From Balanoglossus misakiensis (Eukaryota; Hemichordata): 64,000 nt of DNA. The notes under the pieces were generated by a model. The model saw only the letters and a list, made by a program, of their open reading frames with translations. It did not search any database and had not been told where the DNA came from. This document shows, one piece after another, positions 1 to 10,133 of the stretch. The stretch's first letter is position 1. Each line of letters starts with the position of its first letter. The translations under genes were made by a program, and so were the position numbers. Location of the stretch: the NCBI GenBank assembly GCA_040954595.2, contig CM082584.2, positions 62,001-126,000 on the forward strand, written 5' to 3'.

Positions 1-85
1 TATAACACAAAGTACCAGGGTTCTCTCCCACAGGCCGACTTCTCGTACTGGCCGAGACCGACTTCTCATACTGGTTGACTTCTCA
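1..85. mobile_element. Right arm of inverted-motif element (partial)
   Basis: Contains three copies of a motif like GGCCGACTTCTC in antisense orientation, ending in GACTTCTCA at 85. It matches the right arm of the full element at 16344-16987. The left arm lies before the window. Confidence 0.4.
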
Positions 86-203
86 GGACACCATGTATAG
101 CTAGCTGTTGAACTCAAAAAATATGTAAAACTACAAGTGATGTAAACAACTTGTGGAACCATGTTCAAATCGAGACAAGAAGAAAAGGGATTTCAAGACT
201 TAC

Positions 204-300
204 CTCCTTCAGCACTTTACTGCCCTGTAGCGCACTGTGTGACACTTGTAGTTGTGCATTCATAACCAGAAGGACGTGGCCGAACCTAACGAGTATGAAC
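204..300 (-). pseudogene. CR5 cysteine-rich exon, broken (unit 1)
   Basis: Read on the minus strand, a pyrimidine-rich AG acceptor follows base 300 and a strong donor GAG|GTAAGT lies at 203. The reading frame shows PSGYEC, then TQCATGQ, a TAA where Tyr is expected, then SAEGG. This is the end of an ephrin-receptor-like/GCC2-GCC3 cysteine-rich repeat. The exon is 97 nt, so one frameshift is also needed between the acceptor end (YSLGSAT) and PSGYEC, and the Cys expected before PSG reads Arg. All units share these lesions. It follows CR4 in the inferred transcript and is the last module before the next unit. Confidence 0.5.
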
Positions 301-536
301 CTATCACAGAAAAAATTCAAAGAACGATTTTTTCCACCATGGTTTGGTCCAACGATCCCTTATTAGAGAGATGTCCGTAATCACAGGTTTTACTGTACAA
401 TACCTCTTCAGTGGAATCATTGTGTTTTTCAAAGTGCATCACAATATCAACTCCAATAAGCATAACAGTTTAATTTTCTGTGTATGCCATGCTATAACAC
501 AGGGAAGTCACAAGAGTGATTTGCAGCCCAACTTAC

Positions 537-734
537 CAGTAACTGTTGAACAATCCACTACGGGTGACATGGTTGGACACTTGGATACCACTGGACAAGG
601 CGTGCATGTGCCGTCGCCTTCCATAGCATATTCACCATTGCCACAGTCGAGCGGATCTTACATTGGATCTGAACACGATTGTCCAGAAGGGCACAGAAGA
701 CAGGATGTGCGTGCAGGCTCCTCACTTATTTCAT
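537..734 (-). pseudogene. CR4 cysteine-rich exon with in-frame TAA (unit 1)
   Basis: This is a 198-nt exon, phase 1 at both ends, with acceptor TTTAATCAG before 734 and donor ACTG|GTAAGT at 536. It codes for an ephrin-receptor-like cysteine-rich module: SCLLCPSGQSC, then a TAA at 660-658, then DCGNGEYAMEGDGTC and a second CPxxxKC motif. The stop is in frame with both halves and occurs in all four units, so it predates the amplification. In unit 1 the second motif reads CPVVSKC (Gly to Val); unit 2 reads CPAGSKC. The product would be extracellular. The family is known for tandem CPxGxxC repeats, while the parent gene is not identified. Confidence 0.65.
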
Positions 735-1050
735 CTGATTAAAGAAAATGAGGTTTTTAGTGATGTATTTGTGATACAGTGTCATTTAAAATAACAAATT
801 ACTTGAGATGATTCACTTCATAATTCTGAGACAAGTATACAGGCATGTAGAAAATTCTTTGGAGGACATTAAACGTCATTTCTAATCAACCATTTTCTGA
901 ATATCATAAGACTCTGCGAGATCTCACATGGCTAACCGGGTCTCGCAAGATCTCGCACTGAGTTGATAATCTGTTGTAAACACATACATGCATACACACA
1001 TACCCCTCAGTTTCATCACACAGCAAACTGAACAAGTACCACAATCTTAC
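735..1050. other. Intron CR3-CR4 with CA/TACA microsatellite
   Basis: Non-coding. Contains CACATACATG-type simple repeats near 975-1010. Units 2-4 carry an extra 63 bp here, a local duplication of the microsatellite and its flank. Nothing else recognised. Confidence 0.6.
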
Positions 1051-1179
1051 CATTTGTACATCTGGTACAGTTTGTTGCACCAGCCAATGACACGTAACCC
1101 TTGGTACACTTGAATTGCGATGCACTGGGATCTATGCAGGCGTACCCTTGCTCACAAATAGTACAATGTTCAGCACCAG
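1051..1179 (-). CDS. CR3 cysteine-rich exon, open (unit 1)
   Basis: This is a 129-nt exon, phase 1 at both ends, with donor AATG|GTAAG at 1050. I place the acceptor AG just right of 1179 (ATCAG), because that gives phase 1; an alternative acceptor 5 nt upstream would give phase 2. It is fully open and reads AGAEHCTICEQGYAC, then FKCTKGYVSLAGATNC and TRCTN. The CxxC spacing and GYxS motif fit an ephrin-receptor-like/GCC2-GCC3 repeat, an extracellular disulfide module. It is one of the undamaged exons and is identical in frame in all units. Confidence 0.65.
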
Positions 1180-1438
1180 CTGATCTGTAAATCAAACAGA
1201 GAATTTACACACCAAGTTAACCTTTGAATACCACTGTAAAAATTTGGTGCAAATTTTAATTATTTTCATAAATAGAGGTCTATTCAAATTTGGAAAAATT
1301 GTCATTTTTTCATTCATATATTATATCAGTAAATTTTAAATACAGAAATAGAAAATGATCCCATCCTATTTTTCAGTTAGTAAATTACCTGACCTAATGT
1401 TTGATGTTGGAAATAAAGGTGGGTGGGTAGAAGTTTAC

Positions 1439-1569
1439 CTGTTATGCAAGAGGTACAGCGAGACATCCTTTGTCCAAGGCCGAACTGTAATAACCAGCCG
1501 AGCATAAAATCACAGTGTTACCATTTGGACATTGGTTACCAGCTGGGCAATCAGCACATGATGTTTGTG
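1439..1569 (-). pseudogene. CR2 cysteine-rich exon with -1 frameshift (unit 1)
   Basis: The acceptor TTTATTTTCAG precedes 1569 and the donor ACAG|GTAAAC is at 1438. From the acceptor, phase 1 gives TSCADCPAGNQCPNGNTVIL, then CSAGYYS. The donor end in phase 1 gives FGLGQRMSRCTSCIT. The two halves are one base out of register, and the 131-nt length is one short of a multiple of three. A single-base deletion near the YYS codons therefore broke the exon. The motifs are typical of ephrin-receptor-like cysteine-rich repeats. All four units are identical in this respect. Confidence 0.65.
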
Positions 1570-2549
1570 CTGAAAATAAACAGAGATTTATAGAATCTTA
1601 TAGTCACAGTCATACCTTCAAAGACGTGGGATTCTCACGCGGGTTGGGGAGACAAAAATCCCTGGCAAAAGATTGAGGACAGGAAAATGCCAATCCAGAG
1701 ATATTGGTAACAGAAACTGTGTACAGTCAATGCCATACGGCAGTGTGCTGTTCTAACAACAGACAAGATCGTGACGATCATAGTCTGTGTCGGAGATTTG
1801 GAAAAGAGCAAATTTGGTGAAAAGACGGGACAAAACAAAAGTCTACTTATACGATGCACATGAAAACTGGATGAAAGCGAAGCAGTCCACTATTTGAATG
1901 CATTGGATGTAAAATTGGCAGAATATTTGGACTGGACGTAATGTTTGTACGCACAGAATTACGTACATGCACATAAGATGATCGTCCGCCTTAAAGGCAC
2001 GTAAGCTGCAACTGGATAAAAAAATTAAAGTTTTAAATAATCTCATATATGCTTTTAATTATGTCTATTAAATGATATTTCATGATAATATATCAAGCTC
2101 AACACTTATTTATGACACAATGGCCAAAAATTAAAGAAAAAACGAAAATTCCTGCAATTTTAAAAAAAGTGCAATATTGCAATGAAAAATGGAAATCTGA
2201 TGTCTCAGTGGTGTACATTTACTTCCATGAGCTCAAGTGGATGAGATCATGTTTTGTTTATGAAGTTTCACAACCGGAAATGCAACATTTTCATTGTTTC
2301 TTGCATTTTCCCAGGGTGGCGGCCATAATCGCTTGCGGCAAAGCTTTATTATTTATCTGGTTAAAACTTGCATATGCACTCATATTTAGGGTTTATAATG
2401 CTTGTGTATAGTTCACTGCCTTCATCTGCATGGACTAATGGTAGTGCAGTTTTAAACAAAAATTATGAAAATTATCCCAAAAGTTACAGCTTACGTGCCT
2501 TTAAGTGAAAGATTACACAGTAATGCCCAAACTTTAAGTGCTGACTCAC
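1570..2549. other. Intron CR1-CR2, no gene recognised
   Basis: About 980 bp of AT-rich sequence. Short open frames on both strands show no family motif. Nothing else seen. Confidence 0.5.
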
Positions 2550-2754
2550 CATCTATATTAGTGTAGTATCCATCTTCACACACCTCTGGCTCCGACATAC
2601 CATCATATTGGCACTTATACCCGGGGCAGGACAAGGCGTACAGTCTATACTTCCATTGTTGGCAAAATATCCCAGTCCGCATTGTGATGGTGATGAGAGG
2701 CTGGCTGTTCCACACATGAAACCCCTGGACACAGCGTGCATGCTTCAGAACATG
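2550..2754 (-). pseudogene. CR1 cysteine-rich exon with two frameshifts (unit 1)
   Basis: The acceptor AAAGTTCAG precedes 2754 and the donor GATG|GTGAGT is at 2549. Three frames in order each show the expected module: SEACTLCPGVSCVEQPAS, then CGLGYFANNGSIDCTPCPA, then YKCQYDGMSEPEVCEDGYY. The second break is two extra C bases between CPA and the GYKC motif. The length, 205 nt, fits an ancestral 204-nt phase-1/phase-1 exon with a net +1 change. It is an ephrin-receptor-like double CPxGxxC exon directly after the last EGF exon. The same breaks occur in every unit. Confidence 0.65.
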
Positions 2755-2846
2755 CTGAACTTTAACTTCCAGCTCCGCAGTCCTGTAGGAGTGAAGACGT
2801 CAAATATTAAGGAGGTTTAGGAGCCCTCTAGCCAGCAAACTTCATC

Positions 2847-3268
2847 AAGGATGTACGTGCAGAACATAAACCGGAAACACTGCGTGTCCGGTCTTTTTCC
2901 CATAGGATTACATTGATAATCGCCAGAAAACAAACTTCTACTATTGTCATTTTCACGAAATTTTACGCATAGCTCAGTCCAGCAAATATAAATTCATTGG
3001 TCAAATAAAATATAGGGGTCACCGCGCTCTTTTTTGAGATAAATTGCATTAAGAAATTTTGGCCATAGACAAACAAACCATTGGTGAAAAATGCTGAGTC
3101 AGCAGATTTCTTCTATTATCGACCAATTTCATGGCTCTGTATTTCAAAAACAAGCGCGGTGACCCCTATATTTTATTACGGATTTTCATTATACATACAA
3201 AAGAGAATAAAAAAATCCACAATTAAAAAAAATGACAATACTTTCCATTTTATTGAACGTACATCCTT
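2847..3268. mobile_element. Foldback/MITE-like inverted-repeat element (unit 1)
   Basis: Outer arms AAGGATGTACGT at 2847-2858 and its complement at 3257-3268 enclose further inverted matches (TATTGTCATTTT near 2943 and its complement near 3229). A perfect 25-bp inverted pair lies at 3004-3028 and 3153-3177. No ORF is recognised. It is probably a non-autonomous element, and its exact ends are uncertain. Unit 4 has lost most of it. Confidence 0.5.
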
Positions 3269-3385
3269 AATGTTACTTAGGTAGTGGAGCACCAAAACCC
3301 AAATTTTCATATCGATTGTGTATTTTGTGATAAAAGCACCAAACTTGGCTCAGATGTGTGTTAATGTGTACTGAACAAATTCAGA

Positions 3386-3750
3386 TAGCGAGTCACTAAA
3401 TATCTGTTGAAGAGTTTCCATGGCAACCAATTTTTTTTCAAAATGGCCGCAAATACAGATAATCACACCTGTTAAACATCAAAATAAATTCAGATTACAA
3501 TATTTGAAACAAGAAACTACGGAAAGAATGGTTTGCAATAGAACTATGGTTATTAAACTACAAATGTACTTATAAGGGTAACTAAGGGATCAAAATACAG
3601 GTGCAACTTTCAATCCCTGGTACTCGCATTAGTATAGGTGCTCCCCCTAGTCAAACATTACGGCTAGTTGCGATATTTAACTTGAAGTACGTAAATTACA
3701 CACACACGAATCGCAACAGTTAGCGAGTCACTAAATATCTATTGAAGAGT
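3386..3750. repeat. 30-bp direct repeat pair bounding 335 bp (unit 1)
   Basis: A 30-bp sequence starting TAGCGAGTCACTAAATATCT lies at 3386-3415 and again at 3721-3750 with one mismatch. The second copy abuts the LINE endonuclease frame. The stretch between them (3416-3720) has no recognised gene. Confidence 0.6.
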
Positions 3751-5931
3751 GACTATGCAGTATTCAAGATCCACCCTTTCCACAATACGTGTGAACTTCT
3801 ACTCTCTACATGGAATGTCTGCTCAGCTAGATGCAAATCATTAGACATTGCAGACTACATCACAGATAAAGAAATTGATATTCTTGTACTCACTGAAACA
3901 TGGTTGAAGGAATCTGGTGACGAACACGTAATGGCTGAATGTACACCACCAGGCTATGCTGTCAAACATCTACCTGGGGTTGGCAAGATCGGTGGAGGCT
4001 TAGCTTAAATTCATAAGCTAGCACTAAAATAAACAGCTTGGAAGCCTATTCTCTCTGTTAAATCTTTTGAGGCAGCGGAAGCAACTATTCTTCACCAGAA
4101 ACTTTCCATGAAAATAATTCTTGTCTACCGTCCACCACCATCAGTTAATAATAAATTCACCGCACCACAGTTCATGGAAGAGTTCAGTACAACACTTGAG
4201 AAGTATGTCACCTGCTCAAGTAATCTCTTCATCGTAGGAGATTTCAATATTTACCTAGAAGATGATAAGAATCCAGTAACACAGAAATTCAATGGAATCA
4301 TCAGCGCCTGTAATCTGAAACAATGGGTCCAACAACCAACACACAGAAAGGGTCATACTCTTGATCTCATCTTATCTAACTCTGCGTCTAACATCAAGAG
4401 TGTCTCTGTAGACTGCTTGGAACTCTCTGATCACAATCCTGTCAATGCAAAACTTGCTCTTCCGAAACCAACACACAGTAGACGTCAAATATCTTATCGT
4501 CGTATCTGCCATTTCAATTGATAGTTTCAGCCATGATCTCGACAAAATACATCAAATGTCCTAGCCTCCAAATGACCTCTCCTCAGCCATATCAGCTTAT
4601 AACCAACCCGTCAGTCTCCATCTAAAACACGTGTACTTGATCTCATCCCTACAGCACTTGATAAGCAATGTCTTGGTAATCTGCTCACTATCATAGCCAC
4701 AATTATCAATTTGTCACTCAAAATTGGAACTGTTCCTGAATAACTTAAAATAGCAGTCATCACACCAATATACTCAAGAAACCTTCGCTCGACAAAAACA
4801 TTTTCAAGAACTATAGACCAGTTTCAAACCTAACCTTCCTGTCAAAAGTAATCGGGAAGATTGTAGCACAACAACTGACATCATATTTGACTACCAACTC
4901 ACTACAAGAACCACTGCAGTCAGCGTACCGAAAGGATCACAGTACTAAAGTCAACAACGATATTTGTATGGCACTGGATGCCGGTAAATGTGTACTCATG
5001 GTTCTCCTCGATCTCTCCTCTGTGTTTGATACCATAGATCACGACACAATCATCTCAAGGTTATCAAAACTGGGCATCACCAACATCGCACTACAATGGT
5101 TCTCATCATATCTTAAGAACAGACAGCAGTTTGTATGGCACAATGTCAGAACCTCAATATCTACAATATGGAGTACCACACGGTTCAGTGCTTGGCCCAC
5201 TTTTGTTCTGCAGCTACATCCAACCACTTGCTCAACTTATTTGTCACCACAACATCAATTTTCACCAATATGCCGATGACAACCAACTATACCAATATTT
5301 CTTCCAGTTAGACACCATAAGTACATTAGACAAGATGGAAAGGGCAGTTCACGAAATAAAAACCTGGATGACACATAATAAACTTCAACTAAATGGTGGC
5401 AAACCCGAGGTACTCCTGATAAGGTCTCAGTTCAACCGCTCGCCTCGTCCCATAAACCGCATGAGCATTGGATCATGTTGTGTTCAAATTGTGAATTCTG
5501 CACGGAATATAGGTGTGACATTCGACGACAATTACACTTTCAATAAGCACATTAATGCAATTTGCAAGTCAATTTTCTTCCATCTGCGTCAAATCAGCCA
5601 CATTCGCCGTTACCTCACTAAGGAAGTTTGCCAGATGCTGGTTCATGCTCTAATCACATCAAAACTGGACTACTGCAATGCAATACTCTGTGGTTTACCA
5701 TCATCATGCATTCAACCGCTACAGCATGCCCTGAATTCTGCAGCCACCATGGCCTCCTTCACAAAAACCTCACCAGACCCCATAATGCCTCCATCTCTTA
5801 CACCACACCATATACCCACCACAAATCCTAGCCATCACCCAACCTATCATAGCCCAAACAATCCAAACCCAATCAAAATTGACCCTAGCCCCACTTATCA
5901 AGCCATCAATGCTCAACGGCAACCCAAATAA
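3742..5931 (+). pseudogene. Broken CR1/L2-like LINE: endonuclease and reverse transcriptase (unit 1)
   Basis: The first part is an AP-like endonuclease: TWNVCSARC, LTETWL, GDFNIY, HTLDLIL and SDHNPV, interrupted by in-frame TAA codons near 4006 and 4030. The reverse transcriptase part follows in other frames: an NYRPVSNLTF region, [35 protein letters not shown] and the catalytic YADD at 5269-5280. At least two frameshifts and several stops make it inactive. The endonuclease plus this style of RT fits the CR1/L2 group of non-LTR retrotransposons. It lies antisense within the EGF12-CR1 intron. Unit 1 also has a private 15-nt deletion near 4945 and an Arg-to-Cys change in TWNVRS. Confidence 0.85.
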
Positions 5932-6263
5932 CACTTAACTTAAAGATTGGCATAAATCCAAACTCATACCACTGCGACCCCAAATATACAACACAAAGAC
6001 TCAATCACGAACCAATACCTACCATTTGTAGCAAATACACGACCAAAGATTTGATCCCATCTATCATCCATATATCATCAGAAAGTTGGGACGATGAGCA
6101 ATGGGGCAGAGACTGATCATCAAAAATTTGAGACAGGGAATTCCAACAAATGAGATCATTAAGTTAAATATGCAAAGCAAATCAGAAAAGAGAATCAGAA
6201 GATTTTCTCCGAAGGACACCTTGCAAATTCATGATTGGAAAGACACTGCAGTCACATGTATAT
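5932..6263. other. Unassigned stretch between LINE and LTR
   Basis: No motif recognised. It could be the end of the LINE or older sequence. Confidence 0.4.
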
Positions 6264-6423
6264 TGTAGTGTCCAAACACTAGTGAGCATCTATACTTTAT
6301 ATATTCTGTAAAATGACGTAATGCAACATTCGGGTCATTATGAATAAAGTGCGTGAACGAGGCTAGGCACTCTCACTCTTACATGCCGGACTTGGTGTCT
6401 CGTGTTGTCATTATTGCCCACCA
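6264..6423 (+). mobile_element. Putative 5' LTR (unit 1)
   Basis: Starts TGTAGTGTCC and ends CCCACCA, with a TATA-like TATACTTTATAT near 6291 and an AATAAA at 6343. The phrase TTGGCGACGAGG follows, then the gag start, as expected for an LTR-retrotransposon leader. No second LTR was found downstream, so the call rests on position and signals. Confidence 0.35.
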
Positions 6424-6456
6424 ACGATTCTATATTTGGCGACGAGGACGGAGAAC

Positions 6457-7557
6457 ATGGAGAATCAGCTAGCCGTCAATGTCGAGTTTTCCTGTTCATT
6501 CAGACCCGACAACCACCAGTACGAGATGGAAAAAGTACATGGCTAGAGTAGAAAACGCATTTGTCGCATTCAACATTACAGATGACAAGCGACAACGTGC
6601 ACTGCTATTGCACTGGGCAGGTGAGGAAGTTTCCAACTTCTTTGATACTCTACCAGATACAGGAACTAGCTGTGAAACAGCCAAATTAAAGCTTTCGTCA
6701 TACTTCTCACCTAAACGGAACATTGAATACGAACGATTTATCTTCAGAGACACCATACAAAACAACGGCGAATTGATTGATGCCTATCACACTTGTTTGC
6801 AACGCCTAGCAGAAACATATGTGACTTCACCAATAAGGATCAAGAGGTCAAATCACAAATCATACGAGGATTCACATCAGCCCGTCTCAGACGTCGTGCT
6901 CTTCGGGAGGAGACGACACTAGAGAATCTACTGAGTACAGCCTGTTCATTTGAGGTATCAGAGGTTCAGGCTAGTGAGATTGAGGAGAAAACCCAAAAAT
7001 ATGGTGCAGATACGGCATCTGTGAATGCGGTCAGAAAACAGCGCCACCAACGCCCGAAACCAAATAAACAAAAGAGAGCTCATCAGCAGCCAGCGAAAGG
7101 ACCGTCCACTTGTTATTATTGTGGTGGCACCTATCCACATGACTCAGTATGTCCAGCTAAAGGCAAGTCATGCAGGAAGTGTGGCAAACCTAACTATTTT
7201 GCCAAATGCTACCGATCAAAAGGCAAGGCAAATAGGGTAGACAAGGATGAAACTGTCAAAGCTGTGCATAAAGTGGAAGACAGCTCGGGAGATGAATACT
7301 GCTTCACTGTACAACAATCAAATGGCAGGAGGCCTCAAGTAACAGTGCAGACAGAACAAACAGCAGTTGCCTCACTGATCGACCCTGGTTCTACAATAAA
7401 CATGATGAGTGTAAACACATACAACAACCTAAAGAACAAACCCATGTGGCAAACAGAAAGCCCGTTTTACCACTGTCAGCAGTGCATTATTGAGTATTTT
7501 AGCATCGCTGGATTTAGCTCTCGTCCAATCAGCATTGCGGACGGTAGCATGATATAA
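6457..7557 (+). pseudogene. LTR-retrotransposon gag-protease fragment, broken (unit 1)
   Basis: Starts at the ATG at 6457 (MENQLAVN). Frameshifts near 6482 and 6830 divide a gag-like protein that includes FSPKRNIEYERFIFRD and RRRALREETTLENLL. Then come two zinc knuckles (CYYCGGTYPHDSVC and CRKCGKPNYFAKC) and an aspartic-protease-like LIDPGST. In the second knuckle His is Tyr in units 1 and 2 but His in units 3 and 4. The protease motif reads DPG instead of the usual DSG/DTG in all units. Polymerase and integrase are absent. The order resembles Ty3/gypsy elements. Same intron and strand as the LINE. Confidence 0.8.
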
Positions 7558-7950
7558 TATAATTGAGAATAAATCTCGCGACAAGTGTACAGTTTGACAA
7601 TGTACACAGATAATCCGTTTCAACAATGTTTCCTTTGTAGTGTGAATAAAACTGCACACTTTGCAAGTTTTCAACTTCAAAACACTATGGCTATTACAGA
7701 GACAAAGCTGCTAATATACAGTGTATACCTGTCATTTTTGTTTGTGGTGAGATTTTCATTGGCACAGTCGCACAGAGCTCACACAAGAGGAAATTACACT
7801 TTCTGTTGAATTCACTGCATCCTGCTAACTTTAAGTCATATATCCAGTGAAACATTAAGTTATAGAATTTTCCATCGCAGTATTCTGTTTTATATACATG
7901 TATAGCAGTCCCACACATATTGATTAATTTGACAAAAGAAACTGACTGAC
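7558..7950. other. Intron stretch after gag, nothing recognised
   Basis: AT-rich. A minus-strand open frame overlaps EGF12 out of register and has no family motif. Confidence 0.4.
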
Positions 7951-8066
7951 AATTTTCACAGCGCTCCCAGTATAGCATCCTTGGCAGGTGCACGTCAATG
8001 CCCCACACGAGGTTAGGGTTGGCAAGTGCTGCCATTTTGACATGGGTTGTTAGCACTGATCAATTC
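7951..8066 (-). pseudogene. EGF12 exon, multiply frameshifted (unit 1)
   Basis: The acceptor ATGCGTAG precedes 8066 and a weak donor ATT|GTCAGT lies at 7950. Fragments in three frames give the EGF-like pattern: IDQC, then NNPCQNGSTCQP, then LTSCGALTCTCQGCYTGS, then CEN. The 116-nt length is not a multiple of three. This is the last EGF module before the cysteine-rich block. All units share the breaks. Confidence 0.55.
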
Positions 8067-8999
8067 CTACGCATGACAGAAAAATGAAGAATTAGGCTAT
8101 GGGCCGGACCTGCCTATCGTTTCAAAATGCACTCTGTATATTAAGGTTTATTTCTTTTACATAAAAACAAGTCTTCTTGCTCTAATATGATAAAAGAAAA
8201 AAAACTTCAACTTAAATATTGCGTCCTCAGAGGTAATATCGAGCCCTAAAAATCAGGTATGCTAATGCGGTTAAAGGTCGTGCAGTTCTCCTTATAACAA
8301 GCGATCTTATTGGTGGTTACGTGACTGCACCAATCACAGAATGCGTTATGTCACTCAGCAATTACACACGCAGGGCAAACTATCAGGCAGCTACATGTAT
8401 ACTAGTATACATGTTACAGAAGATTAAACAGAATTGTTGGTAAGGAAAGTTTGAGCAGACTAGTCCATTCAATGTAAAAAATGGTGCTGATTCCAAAAAA
8501 GTCAGTCTTATTGACCCCTTTCAAGACAAAATTGCCATTTTTGCAACTTTTAACCCAAAAGGTCATTTAAAAAACACTCAAAACACACTGTTTTCATCAC
8601 ATTCGGAGATCTGATGACATTTGAGGATTATGCGGAAACAGTGACACACCAGAATAAAAATTACAGGTGACATTTGCAAGCAGATATGATCTGACCATAT
8701 AGAAATATGGAATGTAAAAACATTAACAAGGAACATGCCCAATAAACTGTCATGTGTCATGGCAGTCTTACAAGTGGTGCTAGAAAAAAAAATGACCAAA
8801 AATTGTCTGTACAAACACATATGCGAAGCAACTTCTTTCAGTCAGCCCTGGAACAGACACACACTGACCTGCCACTGGTAATTAAAATTTGATAGCTGGT
8901 GGTCTCTGTAACAGCTGGCCTATTTAAGTTATGTAAACATGTCTTTGTTCGAGGTAACAACTCCTTGTAAATAGTAACTTTAAAAACAACTGGACAATT
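8067..8999. other. Intron EGF11-EGF12, upstream part
   Basis: No gene recognised. A perfect 22-bp palindrome lies at 8393-8414 (ACATGTATAC...). Confidence 0.5.
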
Positions 9000-9995
9000 T
9001 GTTTAGGAGAAGATTTGCTAACCAAAAACTAAGAAACTTACCAAAAAAACTCGCTAAATATTTAATCTTTCTGATCTCAGAACTGAATAAAAGTTGCACA
9101 TATACAGGTATGTGTTATGAAATTATATCCTAAATTTCAAAGCAATCAGAGAAAAAACTAATTTCAAAGCAATCCAACAAGCAGTTTCACAGAAAATATT
9201 TGTTCAAAAGTGGCAAAAACACAAATATGCAAATATCACCAAAATTGTACAATATCTTACTTCAATCACTACAAGGAACATGCTGCCTAAGTTCAATGCA
9301 ATAGGACAAGCGGTTTCAGAGAAAACAATTTTTGACAAAAATTGCAAAATTTTCCCTGATAACACATTTATGCAAATATCTTTTTTTTTACAACATATTA
9401 TTTAGGTTACCCCTACGAACATGCCTACCAAATTGGAAAGCAATCTGGCATGAGGTTTTAAAGAAAAACATTTTTTGACCAAAAATGGCAAATATTGCTC
9501 AAAATTATAGATATGCAAATTTTGCAACAATTTGAACAAAACTATGGTTACTTAGACAACATTAGGAGGCTTCATACTAAATTTCAAAGACTTTTTACCA
9601 ATAACATGGAAAAATACAAAAAAATGCAAAAAAAATAGGAAATCGATAATATTAGCTCAAAACATACAGGATTGTATGAGGTTGATATAAGGTACATGCA
9701 TACCAATTTTCAAATCAATATGACCAGTGGTTGTCCAGTTTTTAAGTTTTGACCAATTTCACATTTTCCCAGCTAATTTGCATATTTTTGGCAATGACAT
9801 CTTCATTTGAACAAACTCCCATCTACAGCCCTGCCTGCATCTACACGCCAAATATCGAGGTCATACGCGCTGCGGTTTTCAAGTTTTCGATGTGGACGGA
9901 CATACAGACATACATCCATCCATCCATCCATACATACATACATACAGACGTAACCAATCCCATAAGGTCCCATGGTACATACCAATGGGACCTAA
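9000..9995. mobile_element. Degenerate ~140-bp repeat block ending in hairpin (unit 1)
   Basis: Related lines such as CCTAAATTTCAAAGCAATC recur near 9131, 9286, 9428, 9568, 9698 and 9845, a spacing of about 130-147 bp, with ATGCAAATAT-like tails. The block ends in GGACGGACATACAGACATACA, TCCA/CATA microsatellites, and a hairpin (AGGTCCCAT at 9965-9973 with ATGGGACCT at 9985-9993). The hairpin ends 16 bp from the EGF11 donor. No protein is encoded. It is likely a non-autonomous element; the left end is uncertain. Confidence 0.45.
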
Positions 9996-10010
9996 AAACT
10001 TGTGACTTAC

Positions 10011-10133
10011 ATGTAACACATGTTTGCCCAGTGTAGCAGGTTGGACAGTTGCAGGTGTAGATTGAGCAGGAGCCTTGAAGTGGCTGATACACTCCGTTAT
10101 TCAGACATGGGTTTAGAAGACACTGGTTGATCG
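10011..10133 (-). CDS. EGF11 exon, open but missing Cys3 (unit 1)
   Basis: This is a 123-nt exon, phase 1/1, with acceptor CACCCTTAG before 10133 and donor ACAT|GTAAGT at 10010. It reads INQCLLNPCLNNGVY, then QPLQGSC, then YTCNCPTCYTGQTCVT. It is an EGF-like extracellular module of the eight-cysteine type, but the third Cys is Tyr (GVY) in all units, leaving an unpaired Cys. Confidence 0.75.

Noticed and set aside
537-734. Alternative genetic code with TAA/TAG read as an amino acid
   Set aside because: Frameshifts in neighbouring exons and a mutated donor show decay, and animals with this intron structure use the standard nuclear code.
344-742. 132-codon plus-strand open frame, repeated in each unit
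   Set aside because: It is the antisense shadow of CR4, which has splice sites and a CPxGxxC pattern on the minus strand. The plus-strand translation has no family motif.
3742-5931. Active LINE or retron-like reverse transcriptase system
   Set aside because: YADD is present, but stops and frameshifts break both domains in every unit. The endonuclease and RT order is an ordinary non-LTR retrotransposon.
7694-8056. 120-codon minus-strand open frame
   Set aside because: It overlaps EGF12 out of register; the EGF pattern lies in other frames. No motif supports it as a protein.
9749-10036. Repetitive protein rich in Thr, His and Tyr on plus, Met, Asp and Trp on minus
   Set aside because: It is a translation of the TCCA/CATA microsatellite.
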